NCBI RefSeq assembly: GCF_011302915.1
Contig: NZ_CP049872.1
Location: forward strand, 558,001 to 622,000
Length of the DNA: 64,000 nucleotides
Origin: Thermomonas sp. HDW16
GTDB taxonomy: Bacteria > Pseudomonadota > Gammaproteobacteria > Xanthomonadales > Xanthomonadaceae
Direction of reading: 5' to 3'
Shown here piece by piece: positions 30,095-38,301 of this stretch; position 1 is the first letter of the stretch; every line of letters starts with the position of its first letter. Both the position numbers and the translations under genes were made by a program. The notes under the pieces were generated by a model. That model was given only the letters and a program-made list of their open reading frames with translations. It searched no databases and was not told the DNA's origin.

Positions 30095-32785
30095 ATGAAC
30101 TGGCTCAATGAGATGCTGCAGAACGATCCGGATCCGCAGGAATCGCGGGAGTGGATCGAATCGCTGAAGGCGGTCATCGACCACGACGGCGCCGGCCGTG
30201 CGCACCAGTTGCTGGAAGGCATGGTGGAGCTCACCCGCCGCGCCGGCGCGCACCTGCCATTCGCGCCCACCACCGAATACATCAACACCATCCCCGTGCA
30301 TCTGGAACCGACGATGCCGGGCGACGCCACCATGGAGTGGCGGATCCGTTCGATGATCCGCTGGAACGCGATGGCGATGGTGGTGCGCGCCAACCGCAAG
30401 CCGGGCGACCTGGGCGGGCATATCGCCAGCTTCGCGTCCTCCGCCACCCTGTACGACGTCGGCTTTAACCACTTCTGGCGCGCCCCCAGCGCGGATCACC
30501 CGGGTGATTTGCTGTACATCCAGGGCCACAGCTCGCCGGGCATCTACGCACGCGCCTTCCTCGAGGGCCGCATCAGCGAATCGCAGCTGGACAACTTCCG
30601 CATGGAAGTGGATGGCCGTGGCATCAGCAGTTATCCGCATCCGTGGCTGATGCCGGACTTCTGGCAGACGCCCACCGTGTCGATGGGCCTGGGCCCGTTG
30701 GCGGCGATCTACCAGGCACGCAGCTGGAAATACCTGGAAGCGCGCGGGCTGATGCCGAAGTCCGACCGCAAGGTGTGGTGCTTCCTGGGCGATGGCGAAA
30801 CCGACGAGCCGGAATCGCTCGGCGCGATCAGCGTGGCCGGCCGCGAAGGCCTGGACAACCTGGTCTTCGTCATCAACTGCAACCTGCAGCGCTTGGATGG
30901 CCCGGTGCGTGGCAACGGCAAGATCATCCAGGAACTGGAAGGCCAGTTCCGTGGCGCCGGCTGGAACGTGGTCAAGACCATCTGGGGCAGCTATTGGGAT
31001 CCGCTGCTGGCCAAGGACAGCCAGGGCCTGCTGCGCAAGGTGATGATGGAAACCGTCGACGGCGAATACCAGAACTGCAAGGCCTTCGGCGGCGCGTACA
31101 CCCGCGAGCATTTCTTCGGCAAGACGCCGGAGACGCTGGCGATGGTCGCCAACATGAGCGACGACGACATCTGGCGCCTCAACCGCGGCGGCCACGATCC
31201 GCACAAGGTCTACGCGGCCTACGACAACGCGATGAAGACCACCGGCCAGCCGACGGTGATCCTGGCGAAGACGGTGAAGGGCTACGGCATGGGCACCGCC
31301 GGCGAGGCGCTGAACCCCACCCACCAGACCAAGAAGCTGGACAACGACGCCGTGCTCGCGTTCCGCGACCGCTTCAAGCTGCCGATCGACGATGCGCAGT
31401 TCAAGGACGGCAACGTGCCGTTCTATCGCCCGGACGAAAAATCGCCGGAAATGGAATACATGCGCGAACGCCGCGCGAAGATGGGCGGCTACCTGCCGCA
31501 GCGCCGGCAGAAGGCCAGCCAGCAGTTGGAAGTGCCCAAGTTGGAGGCGTTCGAGCGCCTGCTGAAGGCCAGTGGCGAGCGCGAAATCAGCACCACCATG
31601 GCCTTCGTGCAGATGTTCAACATCATCCTGCGCGACAAGGTGATCGGCCCGCGCTGCGTGCCGATCGTCGCCGATGAGGCGCGCACCTTCGGCATGGAAG
31701 GTCTGTTCCGCCAGCTCGGCATCTATGCGCCGCAAGGGCAGAAGTACAAGCCGGTGGATGCCGACCAGCTGATGTTCTACCGCGAGGACGCGGCCGGGCA
31801 GGTGCTGGAGGAAGGCATCACCGAGGCCGGCGCGTTCTCGTCATGGCTGGCGATGGCGACCAGCTACAGCACCAACGACCTGGCGATGCTGCCGTTCTAC
31901 ATCTACTACTCGATGTTCGGTTTCCAGCGCGTGGGCGATTCCGCGTGGCAGGCCGGCGACATGCGCGCGCGCGGCTTCATGCTGGGCGCCACCGCCGGCC
32001 GCACCACCTTGAACGGCGAAGGCCTGCAGCACGAAGACGGCCAGTCGCAGATCCAGGCCAGCTTCATCCCCAACGTGCGCAGCTACGACCCGACCTTCGC
32101 CTATGAAGTCGTGACCATCGTCCAGCGCGGCATGCAGCGGATGATGGAAGAGCAGCAGGACGAGTACTGGTACCTCACCCTGATGAACGAGAACTACACC
32201 CACCCGGAAATGCCGGAAGGCAGCGCCGAGGGGATCATCAAGGGCATGTACCTGCTGAAGGACGCCGGCAAGGCCAAGAAGGGCGAGCTGCGCGTGCAGC
32301 TGCTGGGCAGCGGCACCATCCTGCGCGAAGTGATCGCGGCGGCGGATTTGCTGGATGCCGACTTCGGCATCAAGGCGGACCTCTGGTCCTGCCCCAGCTT
32401 CAACGAGCTCGCCCGCGACGGCGTCGACGCCGAACGCTGGAACCGCCTGCACCCCGAAGCCAAGACCGCGCGCAAGCCGTGGGTCACCGCGCAACTGGAA
32501 GGCCGCAGCGGCCCGGCGATCGCCGCCACCGACTACGTCCGCCACTTCGCCAACCAGATCCGCGAATACGTGCCTATGCGCTACAGCGTCCTCGGCACCG
32601 ACGGCTACGGCCGCAGTGACACCCGCGCGAATCTGCGCCGTCACTTCGAGGTGGATCGCTTCCATGTCGCGCACGCCGCGGTGGCTGCGCTGGCTGCTGA
32701 TGGCAAGCTCACCGCAAAGGATGTGGCAAGGGCGATCAAGCTTTACAAGCTGGATGCGGAGAAGCCGAATCCGTTGGGGGTGTGA
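30095..32785 (+). CDS. aceE: Pyruvate dehydrogenase E1 component, homodimeric type
   Basis: Thiamine-diphosphate enzyme that decarboxylates pyruvate and acetylates the lipoyl group of AceF. Full length (896 residues; E. coli 887). Thiamine-diphosphate motif FLGDGETDEPES with NLQRLDGPVRGN, HxxH-type SPGIYARAF region and the pyrimidine-domain segments TFGMEGLFRQLG and FYIYYSMFGFQR are seen. The ATG at 30095 fits the family start (MNWLNEMLQNDPDPQE). It stands 27 kb from aceF-lpdA, unlike the contiguous E. coli operon. The restriction enzyme gene begins 44 bases after its stop. Confidence 0.96.
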   Translation: MNWLNEMLQNDPDPQESREWIESLKAVIDHDGAGRAHQLLEGMVELTRRAGAHLPFAPTTEYINTIPVHLEPTMPGDATMEWRIRSMIRWNAMAMVVRANRKPGDLGGHIASFASSATLYDVGFNHFWRAPSADHPGDLLYIQGHSSPGIYARAFLEGRISESQLDNFRMEVDGRGISSYPHPWLMPDFWQTPTVSMGLGPLAAIYQARSWKYLEARGLMPKSDRKVWCFLGDGETDEPESLGAISVAGREGLDNLVFVINCNLQRLDGPVRGNGKIIQELEGQFRGAGWNVVKTIWGSYWDPLLAKDSQGLLRKVMMETVDGEYQNCKAFGGAYTREHFFGKTPETLAMVANMSDDDIWRLNRGGHDPHKVYAAYDNAMKTTGQPTVILAKTVKGYGMGTAGEALNPTHQTKKLDNDAVLAFRDRFKLPIDDAQFKDGNVPFYRPDEKSPEMEYMRERRAKMGGYLPQRRQKASQQLEVPKLEAFERLLKASGEREISTTMAFVQMFNIILRDKVIGPRCVPIVADEARTFGMEGLFRQLGIYAPQGQKYKPVDADQLMFYREDAAGQVLEEGITEAGAFSSWLAMATSYSTNDLAMLPFYIYYSMFGFQRVGDSAWQAGDMRARGFMLGATAGRTTLNGEGLQHEDGQSQIQASFIPNVRSYDPTFAYEVVTIVQRGMQRMMEEQQDEYWYLTLMNENYTHPEMPEGSAEGIIKGMYLLKDAGKAKKGELRVQLLGSGTILREVIAAADLLDADFGIKADLWSCPSFNELARDGVDAERWNRLHPEAKTARKPWVTAQLEGRSGPAIAATDYVRHFANQIREYVPMRYSVLGTDGYGRSDTRANLRRHFEVDRFHVAHAAVAALAADGKLTAKDVARAIKLYKLDAEKPNPLGV

Positions 32786-32829
32786 GCCTATAGTTTGGCT
32801 TCGCTATTTGAGCTACTCAGGGAAATCGC

Positions 32830-33582
32830 ATGCTGGAGCTGTATCGGAAACAGATTGCACATGAGTTTGAGAATTGCATCACCAGAACGATTGCCAGGCT
32901 CGAAAATTCAGACACCCATCGGCCTTTTCATAGCGCGCTTTTGTCGGAACAGGCGCTTTTCTGGAGCAGGTTTGAGCGGTCTTTTTCAACTTCCTTCGGT
33001 CAAGGAGCGATCGAGCGGATCTCTAAATTGATGGCTTTGGCTGGCGGAGCTACTGAGGCCGGCAATCAAAAAGAAACGTATGTCTCTTTGTCGCGGGGGC
33101 AATTGGCAGCAATCGATGCTCACGTTGCTTCGCTGAGAGAGGGCGGTTTGGGGAGAGCGCCCAACTGGGATCTTGATTTGGCAGCAGCGCAATATCGCGT
33201 TGCCGAAACAGCCGAGGAGCGTCGTGTTATCTCTGATCTGTGGTGGGTCAAAGATGGCAAAAACCATTACATGAGCATCAAAACAGTCAAGCCAAACATT
33301 GACCAGACTGCCGAAGCCAAGCGCGACCTGCTAAAGCTGAAAATTCATGATCCTGCGGCTGAGGTTTATTTCGGGCTTTATTACAACCCTTACGGCGAAA
33401 ACAAGACCGACTATGCATGGACTCCCCCAATGGGAGTCTTCGATTTCCGGAATGATCAAGTGGTGTTGATAGGTCGCGGATATTGGGACACGTTAGGCGG
33501 CAATGGAGCTTACGAAGAAGTGCTTGAAATTGCGGAAGAGGTCGGCGCGCGTACCCGAGCTCGGCTTGATGAACTGAGGTAA
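32830..33582 (+). CDS. Type II restriction endonuclease, probably TdeIII/MjaII-like
   Basis: Protein of 250 residues placed beside a DNA cytosine methyltransferase. A PD-(D/E)xK-like core is visible: D136 (ISDLWWVKDG) followed by SIK (149-151) in MSIKTVKPNIDQTAEAKRD. The IKTVKPN block is what suggests the TdeIII/MjaII group of restriction enzymes; the exact family and recognition site (that group includes GGNCC cutters) are inference. Base composition is clearly more AT-rich than in aceE next door, and codons end in A/T far more often, a sign of transfer. RBS AGGGAA precedes the start. It converges on the methyltransferase gene with a 46-base gap. Confidence 0.72.
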   Translation: MLELYRKQIAHEFENCITRTIARLENSDTHRPFHSALLSEQALFWSRFERSFSTSFGQGAIERISKLMALAGGATEAGNQKETYVSLSRGQLAAIDAHVASLREGGLGRAPNWDLDLAAAQYRVAETAEERRVISDLWWVKDGKNHYMSIKTVKPNIDQTAEAKRDLLKLKIHDPAAEVYFGLYYNPYGENKTDYAWTPPMGVFDFRNDQVVLIGRGYWDTLGGNGAYEEVLEIAEEVGARTRARLDELR

Positions 33583-33628
33583 TTTACGCGCTATTCGGTC
33601 AATTCCTTGCGATACGAGTGGCCTCGAG

Positions 33629-35086
33629 TCAGGCGGATTCCCACAGCTCAGATTGCAGGTCTATTGCCAACGATTTCTTCTTCGTCTTGGCGGTCTGATT
33701 TCTAGGCGGCGACATACGTGCTTCCCATTCGATTTCGTCGGTGTATTTGTACCGACTGAATGGGAAGCCATTAGGCGGCAGCTGGTCGATACCCTCAATA
33801 TGTTGAAGAATCGCTTTGCCTACGGCTTCACCTAGGCCGACAGGAACGGCATTGCCAATCTGCTTGTATCGATCGGTGGTTGACCCGCAGACGATCCAAT
33901 CGTCCGGAAACTGCTGGATTCGTGCGTATTCCTGAACAGATAGCGGGCGATTCTCGGTTGGATGACAAATGTCAGTTGCCGGCATCGTGGGAGAAGTAAC
34001 TAGCGTGCATGCCGGCTTATCCCACGCGAGGCGGCGGAAAAAGCCAGTTTTACCTCCACCGGCATCCAGCGATCCGCCTAGTGCTTCCCGGTGCAATTCC
34101 TTGGGAAGGTGTTTCCAGTACTGACCAGGGCCAAGCATGCGGTAGAAGCGAAGGCGTTCTTCAGGGAACTCGCCATGATCCCCAGTCTTAGGATCAATCC
34201 CTTTCAATGCATCTTTCAAGTTGCGCCAGCGGGGTAGGTCAAACGAACCATCTTGGGAATGCGTTGGTGTCAGGTGCGGGAGCTTCTTGCCATCACGTGA
34301 GCAGATGAGAATTACGCGTTCGCGAGCTTGAGGAACTCCAAAATTGGCTGCGTTATAGAGATTAAACGAAACGCCGTAACCGCCAGCGCGAAGTAGTTTT
34401 AGGACGTGCAGCAATGCACCGCCGGCATGCTCTTCCGGTGCAGGTTGCCACTTGGGCCCACGATCGGAATGTGGAGTGTGGGCCATCGGTGCCGATAGAA
34501 GGCCCCGGACATTTTCAATAACGGCGAATCGAGGACGTAGTTCAAGAATCAATTGGATGTAGCGCAGAAATGCATTACCTCGTTCGTCATGGAACCCACG
34601 ACGAGCACCTGCCGTCGAGAAGGCTTGGCATGGCGGCCCTCCGACCATCACATCGATCTCATCGCGCGCTCCTAAACCGGCTGCATCACGAATCTGTTCA
34701 GCGTCGTATTTCCAGATGTCACCTAGCAATGCAATGTCTGGTCGATTTGCCGTGATGGTTCGACGGCAGGCTTTATCAAACTCACAGGCAAGAAGTAGTT
34801 CGATCCCTGCTTTCTCAAGACCCTGATCTAGACCCATTGCGCCAGAAAAGAAGGAAAGTGCTTTCAATTTCGGCAGGGGGCCTTGCTTGCGCTTTCGATC
34901 CGGTGGTTCAGGCTTAGCACCCTGATTCAGGTACTGATTTACCGCTGCGCGGGAGGTGATCCATTGCTTCCCGAGTTGGTTGCCTTCAATGGCTCCAGAA
35001 CGAAGGAGTGTCCGGACTCTCTGCTCGGAAATTCCAATGATTTCAGATGCTTGTTTGGCAGAGAGAATGTCTGGTATGGATTTCAT
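33629..35086 (-). CDS. DNA (cytosine-5-)-methyltransferase with N-terminal helix-turn-helix domain
   Basis: Modification enzyme of the type II system, 485 residues. Residues 4-54 form an excisionase/MerR-like helix-turn-helix (SAKQASEIIGISEQRVRTLL). The methyltransferase follows with motif I SFFSGAMGLDQGL (78-90), catalytic C153 in GGPPCQAFS, motif VI ENVRG (191-195), motif VIII QARERV and motif X GNAVPVGLGEA. It protects host DNA from the convergently encoded nuclease. AT-richer than the flanking chromosome. N-terminal DNA-binding extensions in some m5C methyltransferases (e.g. M.SsoII, M.EcoRII) repress their own genes; the same may hold here. Confidence 0.93.
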   Translation of the reverse strand: MKSIPDILSAKQASEIIGISEQRVRTLLRSGAIEGNQLGKQWITSRAAVNQYLNQGAKPEPPDRKRKQGPLPKLKALSFFSGAMGLDQGLEKAGIELLLACEFDKACRRTITANRPDIALLGDIWKYDAEQIRDAAGLGARDEIDVMVGGPPCQAFSTAGARRGFHDERGNAFLRYIQLILELRPRFAVIENVRGLLSAPMAHTPHSDRGPKWQPAPEEHAGGALLHVLKLLRAGGYGVSFNLYNAANFGVPQARERVILICSRDGKKLPHLTPTHSQDGSFDLPRWRNLKDALKGIDPKTGDHGEFPEERLRFYRMLGPGQYWKHLPKELHREALGGSLDAGGGKTGFFRRLAWDKPACTLVTSPTMPATDICHPTENRPLSVQEYARIQQFPDDWIVCGSTTDRYKQIGNAVPVGLGEAVGKAILQHIEGIDQLPPNGFPFSRYKYTDEIEWEARMSPPRNQTAKTKKKSLAIDLQSELWESA

Positions 35087-35099
35087 TTCGAACTCGAAA
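35086..35099. promoter_or_regulatory. Palindrome at the methyltransferase start, candidate autorepressor site
   Basis: TTTCGAACTCGAAA has two perfect 6-base arms around AC. It ends on the first base of the methyltransferase start codon and covers where the ribosome-binding site should be; no good Shine-Dalgarno sequence is seen otherwise. Binding by the enzyme's own helix-turn-helix would block its expression. The further 39 bases up to the next gene are AT-rich (TTATATTTTT on the minus strand) and suit a promoter. Confidence 0.45.
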
Positions 35100-35138
35100 C
35101 AGATTCAATACCAAAAATATAACGCTTAAATTTCAATA

Positions 35139-36338
35139 TCACCAGCCCACCGCGCTCATCTCCTCAACCCGACTAAACGCCGAACGCTCCCCCGCCTCCG
35201 GCTTGTCGTTGCCGGTGCTGAAATACACCACCCCCGTCCCCGCCTTGCGATCCACCCACAAGCCCGCCAGCACGCCATACGCATTGCCGCTGTGGCCGAT
35301 GCGTTGCACGCCGTCGCCGAAGGCATCGTCGCCGCAGTCGGGCAGGCCGGTGGCGAGGGTGTGCACGGCCAGGCCGTAGCGGCAGGTGAAGCCGCCTTGG
35401 GTGCGGATGGGGTCGTCTTCCTCAAGGGTCAGGCCGTTGCCGTTCTTGTAGCTCCACTCGGGGCCGATCATCGTGCGCACGGACTCGGGCTTGAGCAGGC
35501 GCACGCCATCGACCTCGCCATCGCCCAGCAACAGGCGGCCGATCTTCGACAGATTCGCGGCAGAGATGCGCAGGCCGCCTTGCGGGCCGAACACATTGGT
35601 CGCGGCACCGGCGCGCCATGTCGACAGATCACAGCTGCCGTCGCTGGCCTTGGTGATGCCGCAGTCGGGTTTCTTGCCCTGGTTGTCGTCCACGATGGGC
35701 TTGCCTTCGCGGTACAGCACCACGGCGCGCGCGGCGGTGGCGGCATCGCAGCTGGGCCAGTTGTAGCAGGCGTGCAGGCCGAGCGGTTTCAGCACCAGTC
35801 GCTGCATCAGCAGATCGAAGCGCTCGCCGGTGCTGCGTTCCATCACCGCGCCGATCAGCGGGAAGCCGACGTTCGCGTAGCGCCAATAGGTGCCGGGTGC
35901 GTGCGCGGGATCCCATGCCTTGGGATCGTCGAGCAGCTTCTTGAATTCGCCATCCAGCGGCACCTGCCAGTAGCCGGCGCCATCGGTCAGGCTGGACGTG
36001 TGCGAGAGCAGCAGGCGCAGGGTGATGCGTTGTTTCGGGAAGGCGGGATTGCGCAGCTTCCAGCCCAAGGCCTCGGAGACATCGGCATCGAGATCGAGCT
36101 TGCCTTGCTCGACCAGCCGCATCACCCCGATCGACAGTACCAGCTTGCTGATCGAGGCGATGCGTACCGGATCGTCGATGCTGATCGCGCGCTTGGTCGC
36201 CGGATCCGCATAGCCTTCGGTGCGCGTGCTGGTGATGCCGTCGCGATCGAAGGCGACGCGCACGCGGGCGATGGGTTCATTCGCGCTGGCGATCCCGGCG
36301 AAGCACAGCAAGGCGAGCGACAGGATGAATCGATGCAT
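35139..36338 (-). CDS. Exported serine hydrolase of the beta-lactamase/penicillin-binding-like family
   Basis: Class C beta-lactamase-fold protein of 399 residues with a signal peptide (cut near ASA-NE, residue 20). The catalytic motifs are S62-I-S-K65, Y154-A-N156 and a KTG-equivalent HSG in RIGHSGNAYG. Such proteins are usually esterases, D-peptidases or transacylases rather than true beta-lactamases. Several cysteines (CYNWPSC, DCGITKASDGSCD, TCRYG, DCGDD) suggest periplasmic disulfides, in keeping with the two DsbA proteins of the window. It lies upstream of the methyltransferase gene on the same strand. Confidence 0.85.
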   Translation of the reverse strand: MHRFILSLALLCFAGIASANEPIARVRVAFDRDGITSTRTEGYADPATKRAISIDDPVRIASISKLVLSIGVMRLVEQGKLDLDADVSEALGWKLRNPAFPKQRITLRLLLSHTSSLTDGAGYWQVPLDGEFKKLLDDPKAWDPAHAPGTYWRYANVGFPLIGAVMERSTGERFDLLMQRLVLKPLGLHACYNWPSCDAATAARAVVLYREGKPIVDDNQGKKPDCGITKASDGSCDLSTWRAGAATNVFGPQGGLRISAANLSKIGRLLLGDGEVDGVRLLKPESVRTMIGPEWSYKNGNGLTLEEDDPIRTQGGFTCRYGLAVHTLATGLPDCGDDAFGDGVQRIGHSGNAYGVLAGLWVDRKAGTGVVYFSTGNDKPEAGERSAFSRVEEMSAVGW

Positions 36339-36405
36339 CACGCTTCCCACGGGTGGCGGCAATGACGTTGTGCCATCGCCGCTGCCGTTGCGCAATGTGC
36401 CGGTG

Positions 36406-37182
36406 TCACGGTGCGCGCGAAGGATTCGGCAGCAAGCCACCGGGATAACGGCGGCGCAGCATCGCCGTTTGCAGCACGAGGACCACGGCGATGGCGATGG
36501 CTACCCATGCCGCGGTTTGCGCGCCCGGCAGGCTGCTGTCGGACTGCTGCACGTACACCGCGATCAGCGCCCACACCGCGGCGATCGCGTAATCGATGTT
36601 GCCGCGCATGCGCAGGTTGACCATCAGCAGCATCAGCGCGGCCAACGCGAACAGGATCAGGCTCCACGGCAGCATCTGGGTGGTGGACGCCAGCTTGTAG
36701 GCCACGATCACCTGCGCCAGGTTGAGGAAAGCCGCCAGCGACAGCCAGCCGGCATGCAGCGACAGCGGCAACCACGCCCACATCCACTGGCCTTCCTGCG
36801 GGGTGCGGTCGTGGGAGAGGAGCATCGCGCAGCGGATCAGGCAGAAGGTGGCAGCGAAGATCACCAGCAGGCACAGCCAGAACTGGCCCATCGAGAACAG
36901 CGGCATCCAGATCGTGGTCAGCGCGAAACCTGCCGCTGCCCACGGCGCGATGCGCGTGACGGTGTCATCGGTCTTGCGCGTACCGGTGGTTTGCCACAGG
37001 GCGTAGACCAGGTCGAGCAGGAAGATCAGGCCCCAGATCGCGAAGGCATAACCGGCGGCAACCAGCAGGGTGGGGTAGCGATCCGACATCGTCCCGTTGT
37101 CCGGCCCGAAGGTCCCGGTGTTGGACAACCAGCCGACGACGGGCATGGCGATGGCAAACAGCAGCACGAGCAGGCGCGTCAT
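36406..37182 (-). CDS. Multi-helix membrane protein, TspO/tryptophan-rich sensory protein-like
   Basis: Integral membrane protein of 258 residues with about eight hydrophobic helices. The segment YAFAIWGLIFLLDLVYALWQ near 45-64 and the many tryptophans recall the longer TspO-related proteins called tryptophan-rich sensory proteins. The likeness is at motif level only, so ligand and function are uncertain. RBS GGAG lies six bases before the ATG at 37182. Same strand as the tag gene upstream. Confidence 0.65.
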   Translation of the reverse strand: MTRLLVLLFAIAMPVVGWLSNTGTFGPDNGTMSDRYPTLLVAAGYAFAIWGLIFLLDLVYALWQTTGTRKTDDTVTRIAPWAAAGFALTTIWMPLFSMGQFWLCLLVIFAATFCLIRCAMLLSHDRTPQEGQWMWAWLPLSLHAGWLSLAAFLNLAQVIVAYKLASTTQMLPWSLILFALAALMLLMVNLRMRGNIDYAIAAVWALIAVYVQQSDSSLPGAQTAAWVAIAIAVVLVLQTAMLRRRYPGGLLPNPSRAP

Positions 37183-37250
37183 CGGTGTCTCCGGTGTAGG
37201 GCGTTGGCCCGCACTTTGGCGCAGGCCATGCAATGCCGGGGTGAATGCAG

Positions 37251-37865
37251 TCAGGGATCAGGCCGATCCCGGCGCAGGGCGTCGATCTGACCGCGCATGA
37301 AGCAATCGTGCTGGTGGTCGTTGACCAGGCCCATCGCCTGCATGAAGGCGTACATCGTGGTGGGGCCGACGAACTTCCAGCCGCGCTTCTTCAGGTCCTT
37401 CGACAGCGCGATGGCTTCCGGCGCGGTGGTGAAGGTGCGCAACACCTCGCGCGTGAGTTTTTTTGGCCGCTTGCTGGTGTCCACTTCGAACTGCCAGAAG
37501 TAGCGCGCCAGCGTGCCGAACTCGTGCTGCAGTTCGATCGCACGGCCGGCGTTGTTGATCGCCGCTTCGATCTTGCCGCGATGGCGGATGATGCCGGCAT
37601 CGGCCAGCAGGCGTTCGACGTCGCGTTCGGTGTACTTCGCCACCTTGTGGAAATCGAAACCGTCGAAGCCGGCGCGGAAGTTCTCGCGCTTCTTGAGGAT
37701 GGTGATCCAGCTCAGCCCGGCCTGGAAGCCTTCCAGGCTGATCTTTTCGAACAGGCGGATGTCGTCGGTGACCGGGCGGCCCCATTCGTGGTCGTGGTAG
37801 GCGTCGTAGATCTCGGAACCATCGACCCAGAAGCAGCGTTGCAACCCCGAGGCAGCGTTCGGCAT
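37251..37865 (-). CDS. tag: DNA-3-methyladenine glycosylase I
   Basis: Base-excision repair enzyme removing 3-methyladenine from alkylated DNA. 204 residues, near the E. coli length (187). The N-terminal RCFWVDGSEIYDAYHDHEWG, the segment GFQAGLSWITILKKRENF, and zinc-ligand candidates C11, H24, H184 and C188 (HQHDC) match the Tag family. The catalytic pocket glutamate lies in SLEGFQ. GGAG seven bases before the ATG at 37865 supports this start over upstream in-frame ones. Confidence 0.93.
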   Translation of the reverse strand: MPNAASGLQRCFWVDGSEIYDAYHDHEWGRPVTDDIRLFEKISLEGFQAGLSWITILKKRENFRAGFDGFDFHKVAKYTERDVERLLADAGIIRHRGKIEAAINNAGRAIELQHEFGTLARYFWQFEVDTSKRPKKLTREVLRTFTTAPEAIALSKDLKKRGWKFVGPTTMYAFMQAMGLVNDHQHDCFMRGQIDALRRDRPDP

Positions 37866-37949
37866 CTCTTTCTCCAGTGGATGGACGCAGGTTAGCTGAA
37901 CGATTCCCATCGGCTGCGACATCCATGACTTCCTGCCCATGCAGTTTCT

Positions 37950-37983
37950 GATTTGGTGTATTACATTACCAACACACTAAATC
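37950..37983. promoter_or_regulatory. AT-rich inverted repeat upstream of a small ORF
   Basis: GATTTGGTGT (37950-37959) and ACACTAAATC (37974-37983) are inverted with one mismatch, around an AT-rich centre that itself contains TTGGT...ACCAA. The site ends 16 bases before the start codon of the 64-residue ORF. It is a strong AT-rich island in a GC-rich region and looks like an operator of a dimeric repressor (TetR or PadR size); no regulator gene is adjacent. Confidence 0.5.
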
Positions 37984-37999
37984 ACAGTAGGAGAGCGAC

Positions 38000-38194
38000 A
38001 TGTTCCGCATCCAGTCCCCCGGCCCGGCCGCCTTCGTCGAGCGTCGCCTGACCCCGCGCCGCGGGGACGGCGGAGCAACGCCGGACCGCATCCACCGCGA
38101 GCGCGACTTCGGCGTGGGCTATGGCCGCAGCAGCGGCTACGCCAGCAACCGCAGCTACGCCGTGTCCCCGGCGGCCTACTTCCGCTGCCGATGA
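38000..38194 (+). CDS. Small Arg/Tyr/Gly-rich protein
   Basis: Unrecognised 64-residue basic protein. A good ribosome-binding site (AGGAGAG, five bases before the ATG) and its own AT-rich promoter region make it a likely real gene. The N-terminal half is Arg/Pro rich (VERRLTPRRGDGG), and the C-terminal half repeats aromatic-glycine-serine steps (GVGYGRSSGYASNRSYAVS) and ends YFRCR. No membrane segment. It lies upstream of the MFS gene and may be a leader or small regulator of it; that is speculation. Confidence 0.55.
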   Translation: MFRIQSPGPAAFVERRLTPRRGDGGATPDRIHRERDFGVGYGRSSGYASNRSYAVSPAAYFRCR

Positions 38195-38301
38195 GTTGAG
38201 GCGATCCGGCCGGGCCGCGACCTCCCCGCGCGGTTCGGCCGGATGTGCCGATGTGATCGTTTTCACCGGCAACGCATCATGTTGCGTTGCAGAATGGCTG
38301 G

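Noticed and set aside
35139..36338. Antibiotic-resistance beta-lactamase
   Set aside because: Motifs fit the broad serine hydrolase family (SISK, YAN, HSG). Length, cysteines and divergence do not support a true class C resistance enzyme.
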